Part shown: positions 32,734 through 40,931 of the stretch, piece after piece
Numbering within the stretch: the first letter of the stretch is position 1
How the letters are laid out: every line of letters begins with the position of its first letter
From: Allocoprococcus comes
GTDB taxonomy: Bacteria; Bacillota; Clostridia; Lachnospirales; Lachnospiraceae
Reading direction: 5' to 3'
Length of the DNA stretch: 64,000 bases
Assembly: GCF_013300725.1 (NCBI RefSeq)
Contig: NZ_JAAIMM010000001.1
Coordinates: forward strand, 124,001-188,000
Translations under genes and position numbers: made by a program
The notes under the pieces: model-generated
Database searches by the model: none
What the model saw: the letters and a program-made list of their open reading frames with translations, nothing else
Told to the model about the DNA's origin: nothing

Positions 32734-33429
32734 TTATGCTTTTAATAGAGAATCAATCAGCCGGGATGCTTCGCTTCGGGTAATGGTATCCGGATTCCAT
32801 TCCGGTGCTTTTTTCTTCTGGCTGCACAGTCTCTGCAAAAGTGCGACCTGTTTTGCTGTGGCAGGCTGCACTTTTTTTACTTTGTATGTAAGCTGCTGTG
32901 GCTTGAAAAGAGAAGGATCCTCATTTTCGAAATAGTGTGCCAGTGTCTGATACAGTTTTGCTGTGGCAAGCGCATCATAGTAGGCGCGGTGCGCAGCTTT
33001 ATTTTCAATCTGGTAGTATTCACACAGACTGGAGAGACTTTTGGATGGAAGTGATTTTAAGGTGCGTTGGGCGATTTTAAATGTGTCGATTCCAAATTTT
33101 TCAAAAGTAAGTCCTAAATTGGAAGCACCTGATTTCATGAAGCTGTAATCAAAGCCGACATTGTGACCGATCAGGACATCATCCTCACAGAATTCAAGAA
33201 AATCACTGATCACAGCATCGGCAGGTCTGGCATTTGCAACCATTTCATTCGTAATGCCGGTGAGATTCGTGATCATCGGGGAAATCTCTTCCTGCGGATG
33301 AATGAATTCCATAAAACGTTCGGCAACCTTTCCGTCACGGACTTTCAGTGCTCCGATTTCAATAATTTCATTATAAAGTGGGTCAAGCCCGGTTGTTTCC
33401 AGGTCAAAACAGACATAGGATTTTAGCAT
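32734..33429 (-). CDS. 3'-5' exonuclease, DnaQ/epsilon-like
   Basis: 231 residues. YVCFDLETTGLDPLYNEIIEIGALKV gives the ExoI motif with Asp and Glu, IGHNVGFDYSFM is ExoII and HRAYYDALATAKLY is ExoIII of the DEDDh type. The C-terminal 60 residues form a separate basic region (QPATAKQVALLQRLCSQKKKAP) resembling small DNA-binding extensions in clostridial proteins. It may be a repair or proofreading nuclease independent of PolC. Confidence 0.9.
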   Translation of the reverse strand: MLKSYVCFDLETTGLDPLYNEIIEIGALKVRDGKVAERFMEFIHPQEEISPMITNLTGITNEMVANARPADAVISDFLEFCEDDVLIGHNVGFDYSFMKSGASNLGLTFEKFGIDTFKIAQRTLKSLPSKSLSSLCEYYQIENKAAHRAYYDALATAKLYQTLAHYFENEDPSLFKPQQLTYKVKKVQPATAKQVALLQRLCSQKKKAPEWNPDTITRSEASRLIDSLLKA

Positions 33430-33492
33430 TTCAAAACCTCCGTTTCTGAAATCCTATTTTAACAGATGCGGGGAGAAAGTGCCATAGTTTTC

Positions 33493-33521
33493 TTGATACA
33501 ACCGCCACCAGATGGTAAGAT
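33493..33521 (+). promoter_or_regulatory. promoter of the XRE regulator
   Basis: TTGATA, 17-bp spacer, TAAGAT. The start codon is about 120 nt downstream. Confidence 0.65.
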
Positions 33522-33642
33522 ACAGGTATATTTGCCGGTGTAAAAGGATTTTGACATGCAAAAATGCCACCTGTAAAAGATGTTTGATAGACTTTTGGTG
33601 TTCTATATGGAATGATGTCCGTGAAAGGAGGAAACAGGAATT

Positions 33643-34050
33643 ATGGAAATAGGGAAGAAACTAAAAAATGCACGGATCAAGGCCGGGTTTACGCAGGAGA
33701 AGGCAGCAGAGGAAATCGATGTTTCACGCCAGACGATTTCCAATTGGGAAAATGAAAAATCCTATCCGGATATTATCAGTGTCATTGCGCTTAGTGATCT
33801 TTATTCCGTAAGTCTTGATGAACTGTTGAAAGGAGATCAGAAGATGACAGAACATCTGGCAGAAAGTACTAACGTTGTAAAAAGCAACAAAAAACTGACT
33901 GGAGCAATTATTTTAAATATTGTATTGATGATACTTTTGATCGCGCTGAATATGCTGTTGCCGGAAGGGACCTATTATCTGGTAATTGTATTTTGCGTGG
34001 TGATCATGAGCTCATCAGCGCTGCTCTATCAGATTATCAAACGGATTTAG
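33643..34050 (+). CDS. XRE-family regulator with C-terminal membrane helices
   Basis: 135 residues after AAAGGAGG. Residues 1-65 are a helix-turn-helix domain (IGKKLKNARIKAGFTQEKAAEEIDVSRQTISNWENEKSYPDI). Residues about 85-130 contain two membrane helices (LTGAIILNIVLMILLIALNMLL; YYLVIVFCVVIMSSSALLY). Such membrane-tied HTH proteins are common in Firmicutes and of unknown signal. The next gene, 13 bp away, encodes a small membrane protein, probably its partner. Confidence 0.88.
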   Translation: MEIGKKLKNARIKAGFTQEKAAEEIDVSRQTISNWENEKSYPDIISVIALSDLYSVSLDELLKGDQKMTEHLAESTNVVKSNKKLTGAIILNIVLMILLIALNMLLPEGTYYLVIVFCVVIMSSSALLYQIIKRI

Positions 34051-34063
34051 GAGACAGATAATT

Positions 34064-34399
34064 ATGGAATGGAATCAAATGGCAGCAGTAGCAAGCGGAG
34101 CAATCGCTTTGGTGGGCGCAATCTGCACCGCATGGCAGATTTATCAGATGACGGTATTGGATGCAAAAGCAAGAGGCTTAAAGCACCCGAAGTTCTGGGG
34201 ATTTTGGGCGATGAATGGAAATAATTCAAGTGGACTGATTCTTTATCTGATCGGAAGGAGAAACTATCCGGTTCAGAATATGAGCATTGAAGATCAGGAA
34301 AAGATTGAAACAAGAAAAAAGGCAGCAGGAGCTGCGCTTGTGTTTCTGGCACTTGGAGCGATTGGATTTGTGATCAATGTGATGAGAATTCATATTTAA
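34064..34399 (+). CDS. small membrane protein of unknown function
   Basis: 111 residues, preceded by TTAGGAGA. Two hydrophobic segments are seen (AAVASGAIALVGAICTAWQIYQMTVL and AAGAALVFLALGAIGFVINVM) around a polar loop containing the tripeptide PKFWGFWAMNGNN. I do not recognise the family. Cotranscription with the XRE regulator is likely. Confidence 0.65.
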   Translation: MEWNQMAAVASGAIALVGAICTAWQIYQMTVLDAKARGLKHPKFWGFWAMNGNNSSGLILYLIGRRNYPVQNMSIEDQEKIETRKKAAGAALVFLALGAIGFVINVMRIHI

Positions 34400-34413
34400 G
34401 AAAGCATGTGAAG

Positions 34414-34507
34414 AGCGGTATAGATTGTGATATGCCCCTTTCAGACAACAAGTTTTATTATTTCACTTGTCTGCCTGAGAGGGAGCATATCGGTGATCTA
34501 TACCGCT
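34414..34507 (+). terminator. large structured convergent terminator region
   Basis: Three nested helices: AGCGGTATAGAT (34414-34425) with ATCTATACCGCT (34496-34507), TGATATGC with GCATATC, and AGACAACAAGT with ACTTGTCT. T or A runs lie on each side. It overlaps the 3' end of the SGNH gene on the other strand. It is far longer than a normal terminator. Confidence 0.65.
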
Positions 34508-35139
34508 TTTTCCAGTTCTTTTTGCATATCGATAATTTTTTCATAGATCGCATTAGCAAGTGCAGCGTGACCGGCCGCGTCCAGATGCTCCCGGTCTGTC
34601 GCGCTCGGAGTGGCAAATGCGGAGGCATCCAGAAATGCTGCATGATGCAGAAGTGCCACCTTGTGATATTCTTCTGCAAGTCTTTTAGACACTTCTACAG
34701 ATTTCTCATCAAATTCCGGATCAAAACCAGGTTCGCCAACACCTTCGCCCAGATGGATCGGTGAAATGACGAGAAAGTCAAATGGCTGGGAAGCATTTTT
34801 CCGGGCTTTCTGAATGACCTGTGCAAGTCCTTTGGCAATGGTTCCGGCGGAAGCGTTGTATCTGGATTTGCAGTCGTTGGTCCCAAGCATAAGGATAAGG
34901 AGATCGATGGGATTATGCATTTCCATAGTGATGCCGATCAGATCAAGTCCACGGCGTCCCTCACGAAGATCATCCTGAAATACGGTGGTTCTTCCACACA
35001 GCCCTTCTTCAATCACGCGGTGGTCAGCACCAAGTTTCTTCTGAAGCAGACTGGTCCAGCGTGTGTCGGTATCAAATCTGCCGGTTCCGTCCGGTTTGTA
35101 GCCATATGTGTTTGAATCGCCAAAGCATAAGATGTTCAT
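34498..35139 (-). CDS. SGNH/GDSL-family hydrolase (esterase)
   Basis: 213 residues. Block I ILCFGDSNTYGYKP holds the nucleophile Ser, GRTT and LGTNDCK give blocks II and III (Gly and Asn), and DREHLDAAGH gives the Asp-His pair. The sequence matches the arylesterase-like TesA branch. No signal peptide, so a cytoplasmic ester hydrolase with unknown substrate. Single gene. Confidence 0.9.
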   Translation of the reverse strand: MNILCFGDSNTYGYKPDGTGRFDTDTRWTSLLQKKLGADHRVIEEGLCGRTTVFQDDLREGRRGLDLIGITMEMHNPIDLLILMLGTNDCKSRYNASAGTIAKGLAQVIQKARKNASQPFDFLVISPIHLGEGVGEPGFDPEFDEKSVEVSKRLAEEYHKVALLHHAAFLDASAFATPSATDREHLDAAGHAALANAIYEKIIDMQKELEKAV

Positions 35140-35217
35140 TTTGTGTCACTCCTTTTATAAACCTACTAAATCGATATGTTATATATGATAAATGGGATTG
35201 CTGGAAAAGTCAAGAGG

Positions 35218-35265
35218 TAAAATTGTATTGGAAAGGTTTTGTAAAATTGTATTGGAAAGGTTTTG
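35218..35265 (+). repeat. tandem 24-bp duplication
   Basis: 35218-35241 and 35242-35265 are identical copies (TAAAATTGTATTGGAAAGG followed by TTTTG). They lie about 70 bp before the chromate transporter start, where a promoter or regulator site would be expected. Confidence 0.85.
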
Positions 35266-35334
35266 AAATTTACCTGGATTTTAATTTACATCTGTATAAA
35301 GCAAAGATATACTAATGGGTGGAGGAGAAAAATT

Positions 35335-35901
35335 ATGGAGAATAAAAGAGAAGTTTTGGTTAAACTTTTTCTGTCTACATTATATCTAAGTGCATTTACA
35401 TTTGGCGGCGGTTATGTGATCGTCACGCTGATGAAGAAAAAGTTTGTGGATGATTATCATTGGATTGAAGAGAATGAAATGCTGGATCTGGTGGCAATTG
35501 CGCAGTCATCACCGGGACCGATTGCGGTAAATGGAGCAATTGTGGTTGGATATAAGCTTGCGGGTTTTACAGGCGCACTGGTTGCAATTATTGGAACGAT
35601 CATTCCGCCATTTGTGATCATTTCTGTGATATCTGCTTTTTATCATGCATTTCGGGATAATTATCTGGTGAGTCAGATGCTGGAAGGGATGCAGGCAGGT
35701 GTCGGAGCTGTGATTGCCTCGGTTACTTATGAAATGGGATGCGGAATCGTAAAAAAGAAAGATAATGTGGCAACGATTGTTATGATTGCAGCATTTATAG
35801 CAGCCTGTGTATTGGGAATCAATGTGATTTATATTGTGATTGCAAGTGGAGTTTTTGGTGTAATCCGGACAATCTGGAACAGACGGAGGAAAAGAGTATG
35901 A
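35335..35901 (+). CDS. chromate transporter, N-terminal-type half
   Basis: 188 residues from the ATG after GGTGGAGGAG. SAFTFGGGYVIVTLMKKKFVDDYHWI and AIAQSSPGPIAVNGAIVVGYKLAG are the two CHR-family signatures, followed by four or five more helices. In the short-chain CHR type, two homologous genes replace the single ChrA protein. The next gene (4-bp ATGA overlap) is the other half. Actual transport of chromate or another oxyanion is unproven. Confidence 0.9.
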   Translation: MENKREVLVKLFLSTLYLSAFTFGGGYVIVTLMKKKFVDDYHWIEENEMLDLVAIAQSSPGPIAVNGAIVVGYKLAGFTGALVAIIGTIIPPFVIISVISAFYHAFRDNYLVSQMLEGMQAGVGAVIASVTYEMGCGIVKKKDNVATIVMIAAFIAACVLGINVIYIVIASGVFGVIRTIWNRRRKRV

Positions 35902-36464
35902 TTTATATACAATTATTTTTAAGCTTTTTTCAGATCAGCTTGTTCAGCTTTGGAGGTGGATATGCGGCACTTCCACTGATCCAGGGGCAGGTCGTAAATG
36001 TGCATCACTGGCTCAGTATGACGGAATTTACGGATCTGATCACCATTTCCCAGATGACACCGGGACCGATTGCGATCAATGCAGCAACCTTTGTTGGAAT
36101 GAAACTGACCGGAATGCCGGGAGCGGTTGTGGCTACACTTGGATATATCACACTGTCCTGCGTGATTGTGACGATTATTGCAAAACTGTATTTAAAATAC
36201 CGGGAAATGGATATGCTGCAGGGAATACTTGGAGGAATCAGACCGGCGGTGGTTGCACTGATCGGTTCGGCGGGGATTTCCATTTTACAGACAGCATTCT
36301 GGGGATCTTCCGGGAAAATGGTGATATCTGGTACCAACTGGCTGATGGTTGGGATATTTGTAGTATGTGTGATCTTGCTCAGGAAGGTGAAGATGAATCC
36401 AATCTGGGTGATGGTGCTTGCCGGGGTGATGAAAGTTGGCGTGGAGATGGTTTGGAAGATGTAA
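35898..36464 (+). CDS. chromate transporter, C-terminal-type half
   Basis: 188 residues. FSFGGGYAALPLIQGQVVNVHHWL and TISQMTPGPIAINAATFVGMKLTG repeat the CHR signatures with opposite expected topology. It overlaps the first half by 4 bp, so the pair is translationally coupled and forms a heterodimer. Not a frameshifted single gene: both halves have complete domains and own starts. Confidence 0.9.
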   Translation: MIYIQLFLSFFQISLFSFGGGYAALPLIQGQVVNVHHWLSMTEFTDLITISQMTPGPIAINAATFVGMKLTGMPGAVVATLGYITLSCVIVTIIAKLYLKYREMDMLQGILGGIRPAVVALIGSAGISILQTAFWGSSGKMVISGTNWLMVGIFVVCVILLRKVKMNPIWVMVLAGVMKVGVEMVWKM

Positions 36465-36502
36465 ATCTGGTATGATTGTAGTGAAAGGTTGGGTGAACAG
36501 TG

Positions 36503-36982
36503 ATGGAGATTATTTGTTTTCATAATCCAGATGAAGAAAATGGATATTTAGGAAATTGGTATTTATCAGAGTTTGAAGTGGATGGAATTAAATTTTCATC
36601 AATGGAACAATTCATGATGTATCGGAAAGCACTTTGTTTTCAGGATGTCGAGACAGCATATAAAATATTGGGTACAGATGATGTGGCAAAAATTAAAAAA
36701 TTAGGACGGGAAGTTCGTGGATACAATGAAAATGTTTGGAATGGAGTAAGACAGATTATTGTTTACGAAGGACTTAAGGCAAAATTTTCTCAAAATGAAG
36801 AATTGAAAGAGAAACTGAGTGCTACAGAAGATGCGGTACTTGCAGAATGTGCAGTAAAAGATCAGATATGGGGAATTGGTCTATCCATGAAAGATGAGAA
36901 CAGATTTGATATGGATAAGTGGAGAGGTCAGAATTTACTTGGATATGCTTTGATGATGGTGAGAGAACAATTTCATCGGTAA
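36503..36982 (+). CDS. NADAR-family protein (YbiA-like)
   Basis: 159 residues; a GTG at 36500 is the only alternative start. The family residues are GIKFSSMEQFMMYRKAL, VRGYNENVWNGVRQIIVYEGLKAKF, LAECAVKDQIWGIGL and WRGQNLLGYALMMVRE. NADAR proteins cleave N-glycosidic bonds: plant/bacterial YbiA acts on riboflavin intermediates, and some members remove ADP-ribose from guanine to counter DarT1-type toxins. Here it is followed by DUF3791-DUF3990 genes, of which DUF3990 resembles ADP-ribosyltransferases, so a reversal or antitoxin role is possible. Confidence 0.85.
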   Translation: MEIICFHNPDEENGYLGNWYLSEFEVDGIKFSSMEQFMMYRKALCFQDVETAYKILGTDDVAKIKKLGREVRGYNENVWNGVRQIIVYEGLKAKFSQNEELKEKLSATEDAVLAECAVKDQIWGIGLSMKDENRFDMDKWRGQNLLGYALMMVREQFHR

Positions 36983-37045
36983 GTGTGATGAAATGTAAAA
37001 CATTAAGAGTGTCACAAAATTTAATGCCGAAAGGGAGTGGTTTTG

Positions 37046-37264
37046 ATGAGTGAACAGAAAAGAAAAATTGGTTTTACTATTGCATGTGTAAATGAATTTG
37101 CCCATAAATATCAGATAAGTAGCAAAGAGGCATTTCAGTATCTTTTCAAGTTTAAAGGAATTGCTTTTATCAAAGAAAATTATGATGTGGAACATACGCT
37201 GGACTTTGAAACAATATTAGAAGATTTGGGAATTTTATGCAAAAAAAATGGAGGTACATTATGA
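37046..37264 (+). CDS. DUF3791 protein
   Basis: 72 residues, ATG 9 bp after AAAGGGAG. GFTIACVNEFAHKYQISSKEAFQYLFKFKGIAFIKENYDVEHTLDFETILEDLGILC matches DUF3791 (short helical proteins with an I-xx-YDxxHT motif). DUF3791 genes usually sit directly before a DUF3990 gene, as here with an ATGA overlap. It may be a regulatory or neutralising partner. Confidence 0.78.
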   Translation: MSEQKRKIGFTIACVNEFAHKYQISSKEAFQYLFKFKGIAFIKENYDVEHTLDFETILEDLGILCKKNGGTL

Positions 37265-37782
37265 GATTGTATCATGGGAGCAATATAGCGATTGATAATA
37301 TAAATCTGGCAATGTGCAGACCATACAAGGATTTTGGACAGGGATTTTATCTGACAGATATTGAAAAACAGGCTGAAAAAATGGCAATAAGAGTAGCAAG
37401 AATTTATGGGGAAAAGCCGATTGTAAATATATATGAAATAGATGATGATTTCAAAGATTTCAAAGATCTCAAAGATCTTAAAATTAAAAATTTCGGGATA
37501 CAAACAACAGAAGAATGGGCAAGATTTGTAATGAATAATAGGAGCAGAGTATTTACTGATATCAAAAATGTTTTGTGTAATAAAGACAATAAATACGATA
37601 TTGTTATAGGACCTGTTGCAGATGATAATATGGCTTTACTGTTCCGGCAATATGAGAATGAAATTATAGATTTTGAGACATTGGTAAAAGGAATGATTTA
37701 TAAAGAAACTTCTTCACAATATTCTTTTCATACAGAAAAAAGTGTGAAACTTTTGCGAAAGGTGATGAGTAAAGATGTGTAA
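37261..37782 (+). CDS. DUF3990 protein, ADP-ribosyltransferase-like
   Basis: 173 residues, GGAGG 5 bp before ATG. LYHGSNIAIDNINLAMCRPYKDFGQGFYLTDIEKQAEKMA resembles the beta-strand with H (or R)-G-S and the second G-x-GFYLT strand of ADP-ribosyltransferase toxins. A late stretch YKETSSQYSFHTEKSVKLL fits the ARTT/Q-x-S-F region. Catalytic activity is inferred from fold resemblance only. It overlaps both neighbours, giving a tightly coupled three-gene set. Confidence 0.78.
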   Translation: MRLYHGSNIAIDNINLAMCRPYKDFGQGFYLTDIEKQAEKMAIRVARIYGEKPIVNIYEIDDDFKDFKDLKDLKIKNFGIQTTEEWARFVMNNRSRVFTDIKNVLCNKDNKYDIVIGPVADDNMALLFRQYENEIIDFETLVKGMIYKETSSQYSFHTEKSVKLLRKVMSKDV

Positions 37783-38005
37783 AAAGGATCTGTTAATGGA
37801 ATATTTGATACAGGATATTGTTGATATGATTAGTACCGATCAAAAAATAGAATATGATGAAGCGATGAATAAATTTTACAATTCAGAGGTCTTCGAAAAA
37901 CTTACAGATAAAGAAACGGGATTGTATTTGGAAAGCCCGGACTATGTGTACGATTTATTTAAAGATGAAATGAATTTTGGACATATTGTTCAAGCTGAAA
38001 TTTAA
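37775..38005 (+). CDS. small protein linked to DUF3990 (unknown family)
   Basis: 76 residues, overlapping the DUF3990 gene by 8 bp. It is acidic, with LLMEYLIQDIVDMISTDQKIEYDEAMNKFYNSEVFEKLTDKETGLYLESPDYVYDLFKDEM. I recall similar short proteins with TGLYxxSPxYVYDxLKxE after DUF3990 genes in gut Clostridia. Acidic character and coupling suit an antitoxin. No enzyme motif. Confidence 0.65.
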   Translation: MCKKDLLMEYLIQDIVDMISTDQKIEYDEAMNKFYNSEVFEKLTDKETGLYLESPDYVYDLFKDEMNFGHIVQAEI

Positions 38006-38129
38006 CGGTGCTTTAACGGACTTTTCTCGCCCAAATCATTGCGGGTTAGTCAAAGATATGGTATATTTAAAGTATATTTTTGTCAAAATGTACAAAAATA
38101 AGAACAAATTATAGTAGGGAGTGGTCAAG

Positions 38130-39812
38130 ATGTATCAGGAAGAGTACAAACGTTGGCTGGAAGCAGATCTGGAAGATGCCGATCTGAGTCCGGAATTAGC
38201 GAGAATTGAAGGAAATGACGAAGAGATAAAAGATCGTTTCGCTGTAGCTCTGAAGTTTGGAACAGCAGGACTTCGTGGAGTTCTCGGAGCAGGAACGAAC
38301 CGTATGAATATTTATGTAGTACGTCAGGCAACACAGGGACTGGCGAACTGGGTTAAGACACAGGGTGGCACACAGACTGTAGCGATCAGCTACGACAGCC
38401 GTCTGAAGAGTGATGTATTTGCAAAGACAGCAGCAGGTGTTCTGGCAGCAAACGGAATCAATGTCAGAATCTATGACGCGCTGATGCCGGTACCGGCACT
38501 TTCATTTGCGACACGTTATTATAACTGTAATGCAGGTGTTATGGTAACTGCATCCCACAACCCGGCAAAATACAATGGTTACAAAGCATATGGACCGGAC
38601 GGATGCCAGATGACAGATGATGCAGCAGCAATCGTATATGCTGAGATCCAGAAGACAGATGTCCTCACAGGTGCAAAATACATATCCTTCGCAGAAGGTG
38701 TAGAAAAAGGACTGATCCGTTTTGTAGGAGATGACTGCAAGAAGGCACTCTATGAAGCAATTGAATCACGTCAGGTAAGACCGGGACTTTGCAAGACAGC
38801 AGGACTGAAACTTGTATACAGCCCGCTCAATGGTTCAGGACTTGTACCGGTAACACAGGTATTAAAAGATATCGGAATCACAGATATCACAATCGTTCCG
38901 GAACAGGAATATCCGAATGGATACTTCACAACCTGCAGCTATCCGAACCCGGAAATCTTTGCAGCTCTGGAGCTTGGACTTAACCTTGCAAAAGAGACAG
39001 ACGCAGATCTGATGCTTGCAACAGACCCGGATGCAGACCGTGTAGGTATCGCAATGAAGTGCCCGGATGGTTCTTACGAACTGGTAAGTGGTAACGAAGT
39101 CGGTGTTCTGCTTCTCGATTACATCTGTGCAGGACGTATTGAAAAAGGAACCATGCCTGAGAAAGCAGTTGCTGTAAAATCAATCGTATCTACTCCGCTT
39201 GCAGATGCAGTTGCAGAGCATTACGGTGTAGAACTCAGAAGCGTACTTACCGGATTTAAATGGATCGGTGACCAGATCGCACAGCTTGAAGAAGCCGGAG
39301 AAGTAGATCGTTTCATCTTCGGATTTGAAGAGAGCTACGGATATCTTGCAGGACCATATGTACGTGACAAAGATGCTGTAATCGGATCTATGCTGATCTG
39401 TGAAATGGCAGCTTACTACAGAAGCATCGGAAGCTCACTGAAGCAGAGACTGGAAGAAATTTACGCGCAGTACGGACGTTATCTGAACAAAGTAGACAGC
39501 TTTGAATTCCCGGGACTTAGCGGAATGGACAAGATGGCGAGTATCATGGAAAATCTTCGTAAGAATCCGCTCACAGAAGTAGCCGGAATCAAAGTTGCAT
39601 CTGTTACAGATTACACCAAACCAGAAGAAACCGGACTTCCTTCTGCTAATGTACTGATCTATAAACTGGAAGATGGCGAGACTGTTATTGTTCGTCCTTC
39701 AGGAACAGAACCGAAGATTAAGATCTATTACACAACACTTGGAAAAGATCTGGAAGAAGCACAGGCAAAGAAAGACAAATTCGCAGAAGCATTAAAGCCA
39801 ATCATGGCATAG
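38130..39812 (+). CDS. phosphoglucomutase/phosphomannomutase
   Basis: 560 residues from the ATG 8 bp after AGGGAG; a GTG at 38121 is less likely. KFGTAGLRGVLGAGTNRMN opens the alpha-D-phosphohexomutase fold. The phosphoserine lies in TASHNPAKYNGYK. DPDADRVGIAM binds the metal, GFEESYGYLAG the sugar, and RPSGTEPKIKIYY the phosphate. Length fits the PgcA-type enzymes that supply glucose-1-phosphate for envelope polymers. Codon use is strongly biased, suggesting high expression. Confidence 0.93.
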   Translation: MYQEEYKRWLEADLEDADLSPELARIEGNDEEIKDRFAVALKFGTAGLRGVLGAGTNRMNIYVVRQATQGLANWVKTQGGTQTVAISYDSRLKSDVFAKTAAGVLAANGINVRIYDALMPVPALSFATRYYNCNAGVMVTASHNPAKYNGYKAYGPDGCQMTDDAAAIVYAEIQKTDVLTGAKYISFAEGVEKGLIRFVGDDCKKALYEAIESRQVRPGLCKTAGLKLVYSPLNGSGLVPVTQVLKDIGITDITIVPEQEYPNGYFTTCSYPNPEIFAALELGLNLAKETDADLMLATDPDADRVGIAMKCPDGSYELVSGNEVGVLLLDYICAGRIEKGTMPEKAVAVKSIVSTPLADAVAEHYGVELRSVLTGFKWIGDQIAQLEEAGEVDRFIFGFEESYGYLAGPYVRDKDAVIGSMLICEMAAYYRSIGSSLKQRLEEIYAQYGRYLNKVDSFEFPGLSGMDKMASIMENLRKNPLTEVAGIKVASVTDYTKPEETGLPSANVLIYKLEDGETVIVRPSGTEPKIKIYYTTLGKDLEEAQAKKDKFAEALKPIMA

Positions 39813-39868
39813 CGGTCAAAAGCTGATTTTGGAGAATGAGTCTGATCTGAATTTGTAGAGAATCAGAC

Positions 39869-39897
39869 TTGACAGAAAAGAACCTGCCCGATATAAT
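39869..39897 (+). promoter_or_regulatory. promoter of the mntP riboswitch transcript
   Basis: TTGACA, 17-bp spacer, TATAAT: a near-perfect promoter with transcription starting about 39904. Confidence 0.8.
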
Positions 39898-39903
39898 AAT
39901 TTT

Positions 39904-39988
39904 TATCGATAAGGGAGTAGTTGGCGCGATGACGTAGCTTTGTCAACATACTGACGGCAATGGCTGTCTGGCATAGCTTTAAATAATG
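39904..39988 (+). ncRNA. yybP-ykoY manganese riboswitch
   Basis: AAGGGAGTAG (39911-39920) and the downstream GTCAACATACTGACGG with GGCTGTCTGGC reproduce the two conserved loops of the yybP-ykoY aptamer, which binds Mn2+. A clear terminator follows at 39989 and the controlled gene, mntP, encodes a manganese exporter. High Mn would be expected to prevent termination. Confidence 0.85.
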
Positions 39989-40032
39989 AGACTTATTCGT
40001 AGTATTTTTATGCTGCGAATAAGTCTTTTTTT
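39989..40032 (+). terminator. riboswitch-controlled terminator
   Basis: AGACTTATTCG (39989-39999) pairs with CGAATAAGTCT (40016-40026), followed by seven T. This is the expression platform of the Mn riboswitch. Confidence 0.85.
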
Positions 40033-40036
40033 GTGT

Positions 40037-40185
40037 ATACGATGAGCCAGGTGCAGATTTGTGCTTGCACAAGGATCTGCATTTGGCGAATGTACATCAT
40101 CGAGCTGTTAAGCGAGATGGTGTACAAAGTATACAAATCGAGTAGGAGTCAGCCTGCTCGATTAGATACGATGAGCCAAGTGCAG
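40037..40185 (+). repeat. structured region with a repeated 20-mer between terminator and mntP
   Basis: ATACGATGAGCCAGGTGCAG (40037-40056) recurs with one change at 40166-40185. Between them are complementary pieces: GTGCAGAT/ATCTGCAT, TGTACATCATCGAG with CGAGATGGTGTACA, and AATCGAG with CTCGATT. The second repeat forms its own hairpin, AGTGCAG-gcaaag-CACTGCC. None is explained by the Mn riboswitch. Confidence 0.6.
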
Positions 40186-40254
40186 GCAAAGCACTGCCGC
40201 AGACAATTATTTTCACATTGGATAAGATGATTAGCTTTAAAAAGGAGAAAAATT

Positions 40255-40818
40255 ATGGGTTTAATTGAATTGTTTTTGATTGCAGTAGGGCTGTCCATGG
40301 ATGCATTTGCAGTTTCTGTCTGTAAAGGACTTGCTATGCCGAAGTGCACTTTCAAAAAGGCGGCTATTGTTGGATTATGGTTTGGCGGATTTCAGGCATT
40401 GATGCCGGCAATTGGTTATATTTTAGGAGCGCAGTTCCAGGAAGCAATTGCTTCTATAGATCACTGGATCGCATTTGTATTACTTGCGCTGATTGGTGGA
40501 AATATGATTCGTGAAGCATTGGGTGATGACGAAGAGGAAGCTGATGCAAGTCTGGATGTGAAGACCATGTTCCTTCTCGCAGTAGCAACCAGCATTGATG
40601 CACTCGCTATAGGAATTACCTTTGCATTTCTTAAGGTAAATATCATTCCGGCGGTCTGTTTTATCGGAAGCGTGACCTTCATCATTTCCTTTGCCGGAGT
40701 AAAGATTGGTAACGTCTTTGGAGCCCGCTATAAGAACAAAGCCGAAATCGTCGGTGGGGTCATCCTTATTCTTCTTGGTCTGAAGATTTTGTTAGAGCAT
40801 CTTGGCTTTTTAGGATAA
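40255..40818 (+). CDS. mntP: manganese efflux pump MntP
   Basis: 187 residues, six helices, with AAAGGAG before the [26 protein letters not shown] and, in the second half, [22 protein letters not shown] carry the paired Asp residues of the MntP (DUF204/YebN) family. It exports Mn2+. Control by the yybP-ykoY riboswitch upstream fits perfectly. Confidence 0.95.
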   Translation: MGLIELFLIAVGLSMDAFAVSVCKGLAMPKCTFKKAAIVGLWFGGFQALMPAIGYILGAQFQEAIASIDHWIAFVLLALIGGNMIREALGDDEEEADASLDVKTMFLLAVATSIDALAIGITFAFLKVNIIPAVCFIGSVTFIISFAGVKIGNVFGARYKNKAEIVGGVILILLGLKILLEHLGFLG

Positions 40819-40931
40819 AAATAAATACGAAACTATGATCCTGTTGTTCCTCTTTCACATAAAGAACACAATTATCTGCTATTCTGGTGTATAATTAAAA
40901 ATAAAGTGATAAAAAGGAGCCCGTGAGAGTT

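Noticed and set aside
35335-36464. Frameshifted single ChrA gene
   Set aside because: Both halves have their own start, full signature motifs and an ATGA overlap; this is the known two-gene short CHR arrangement.
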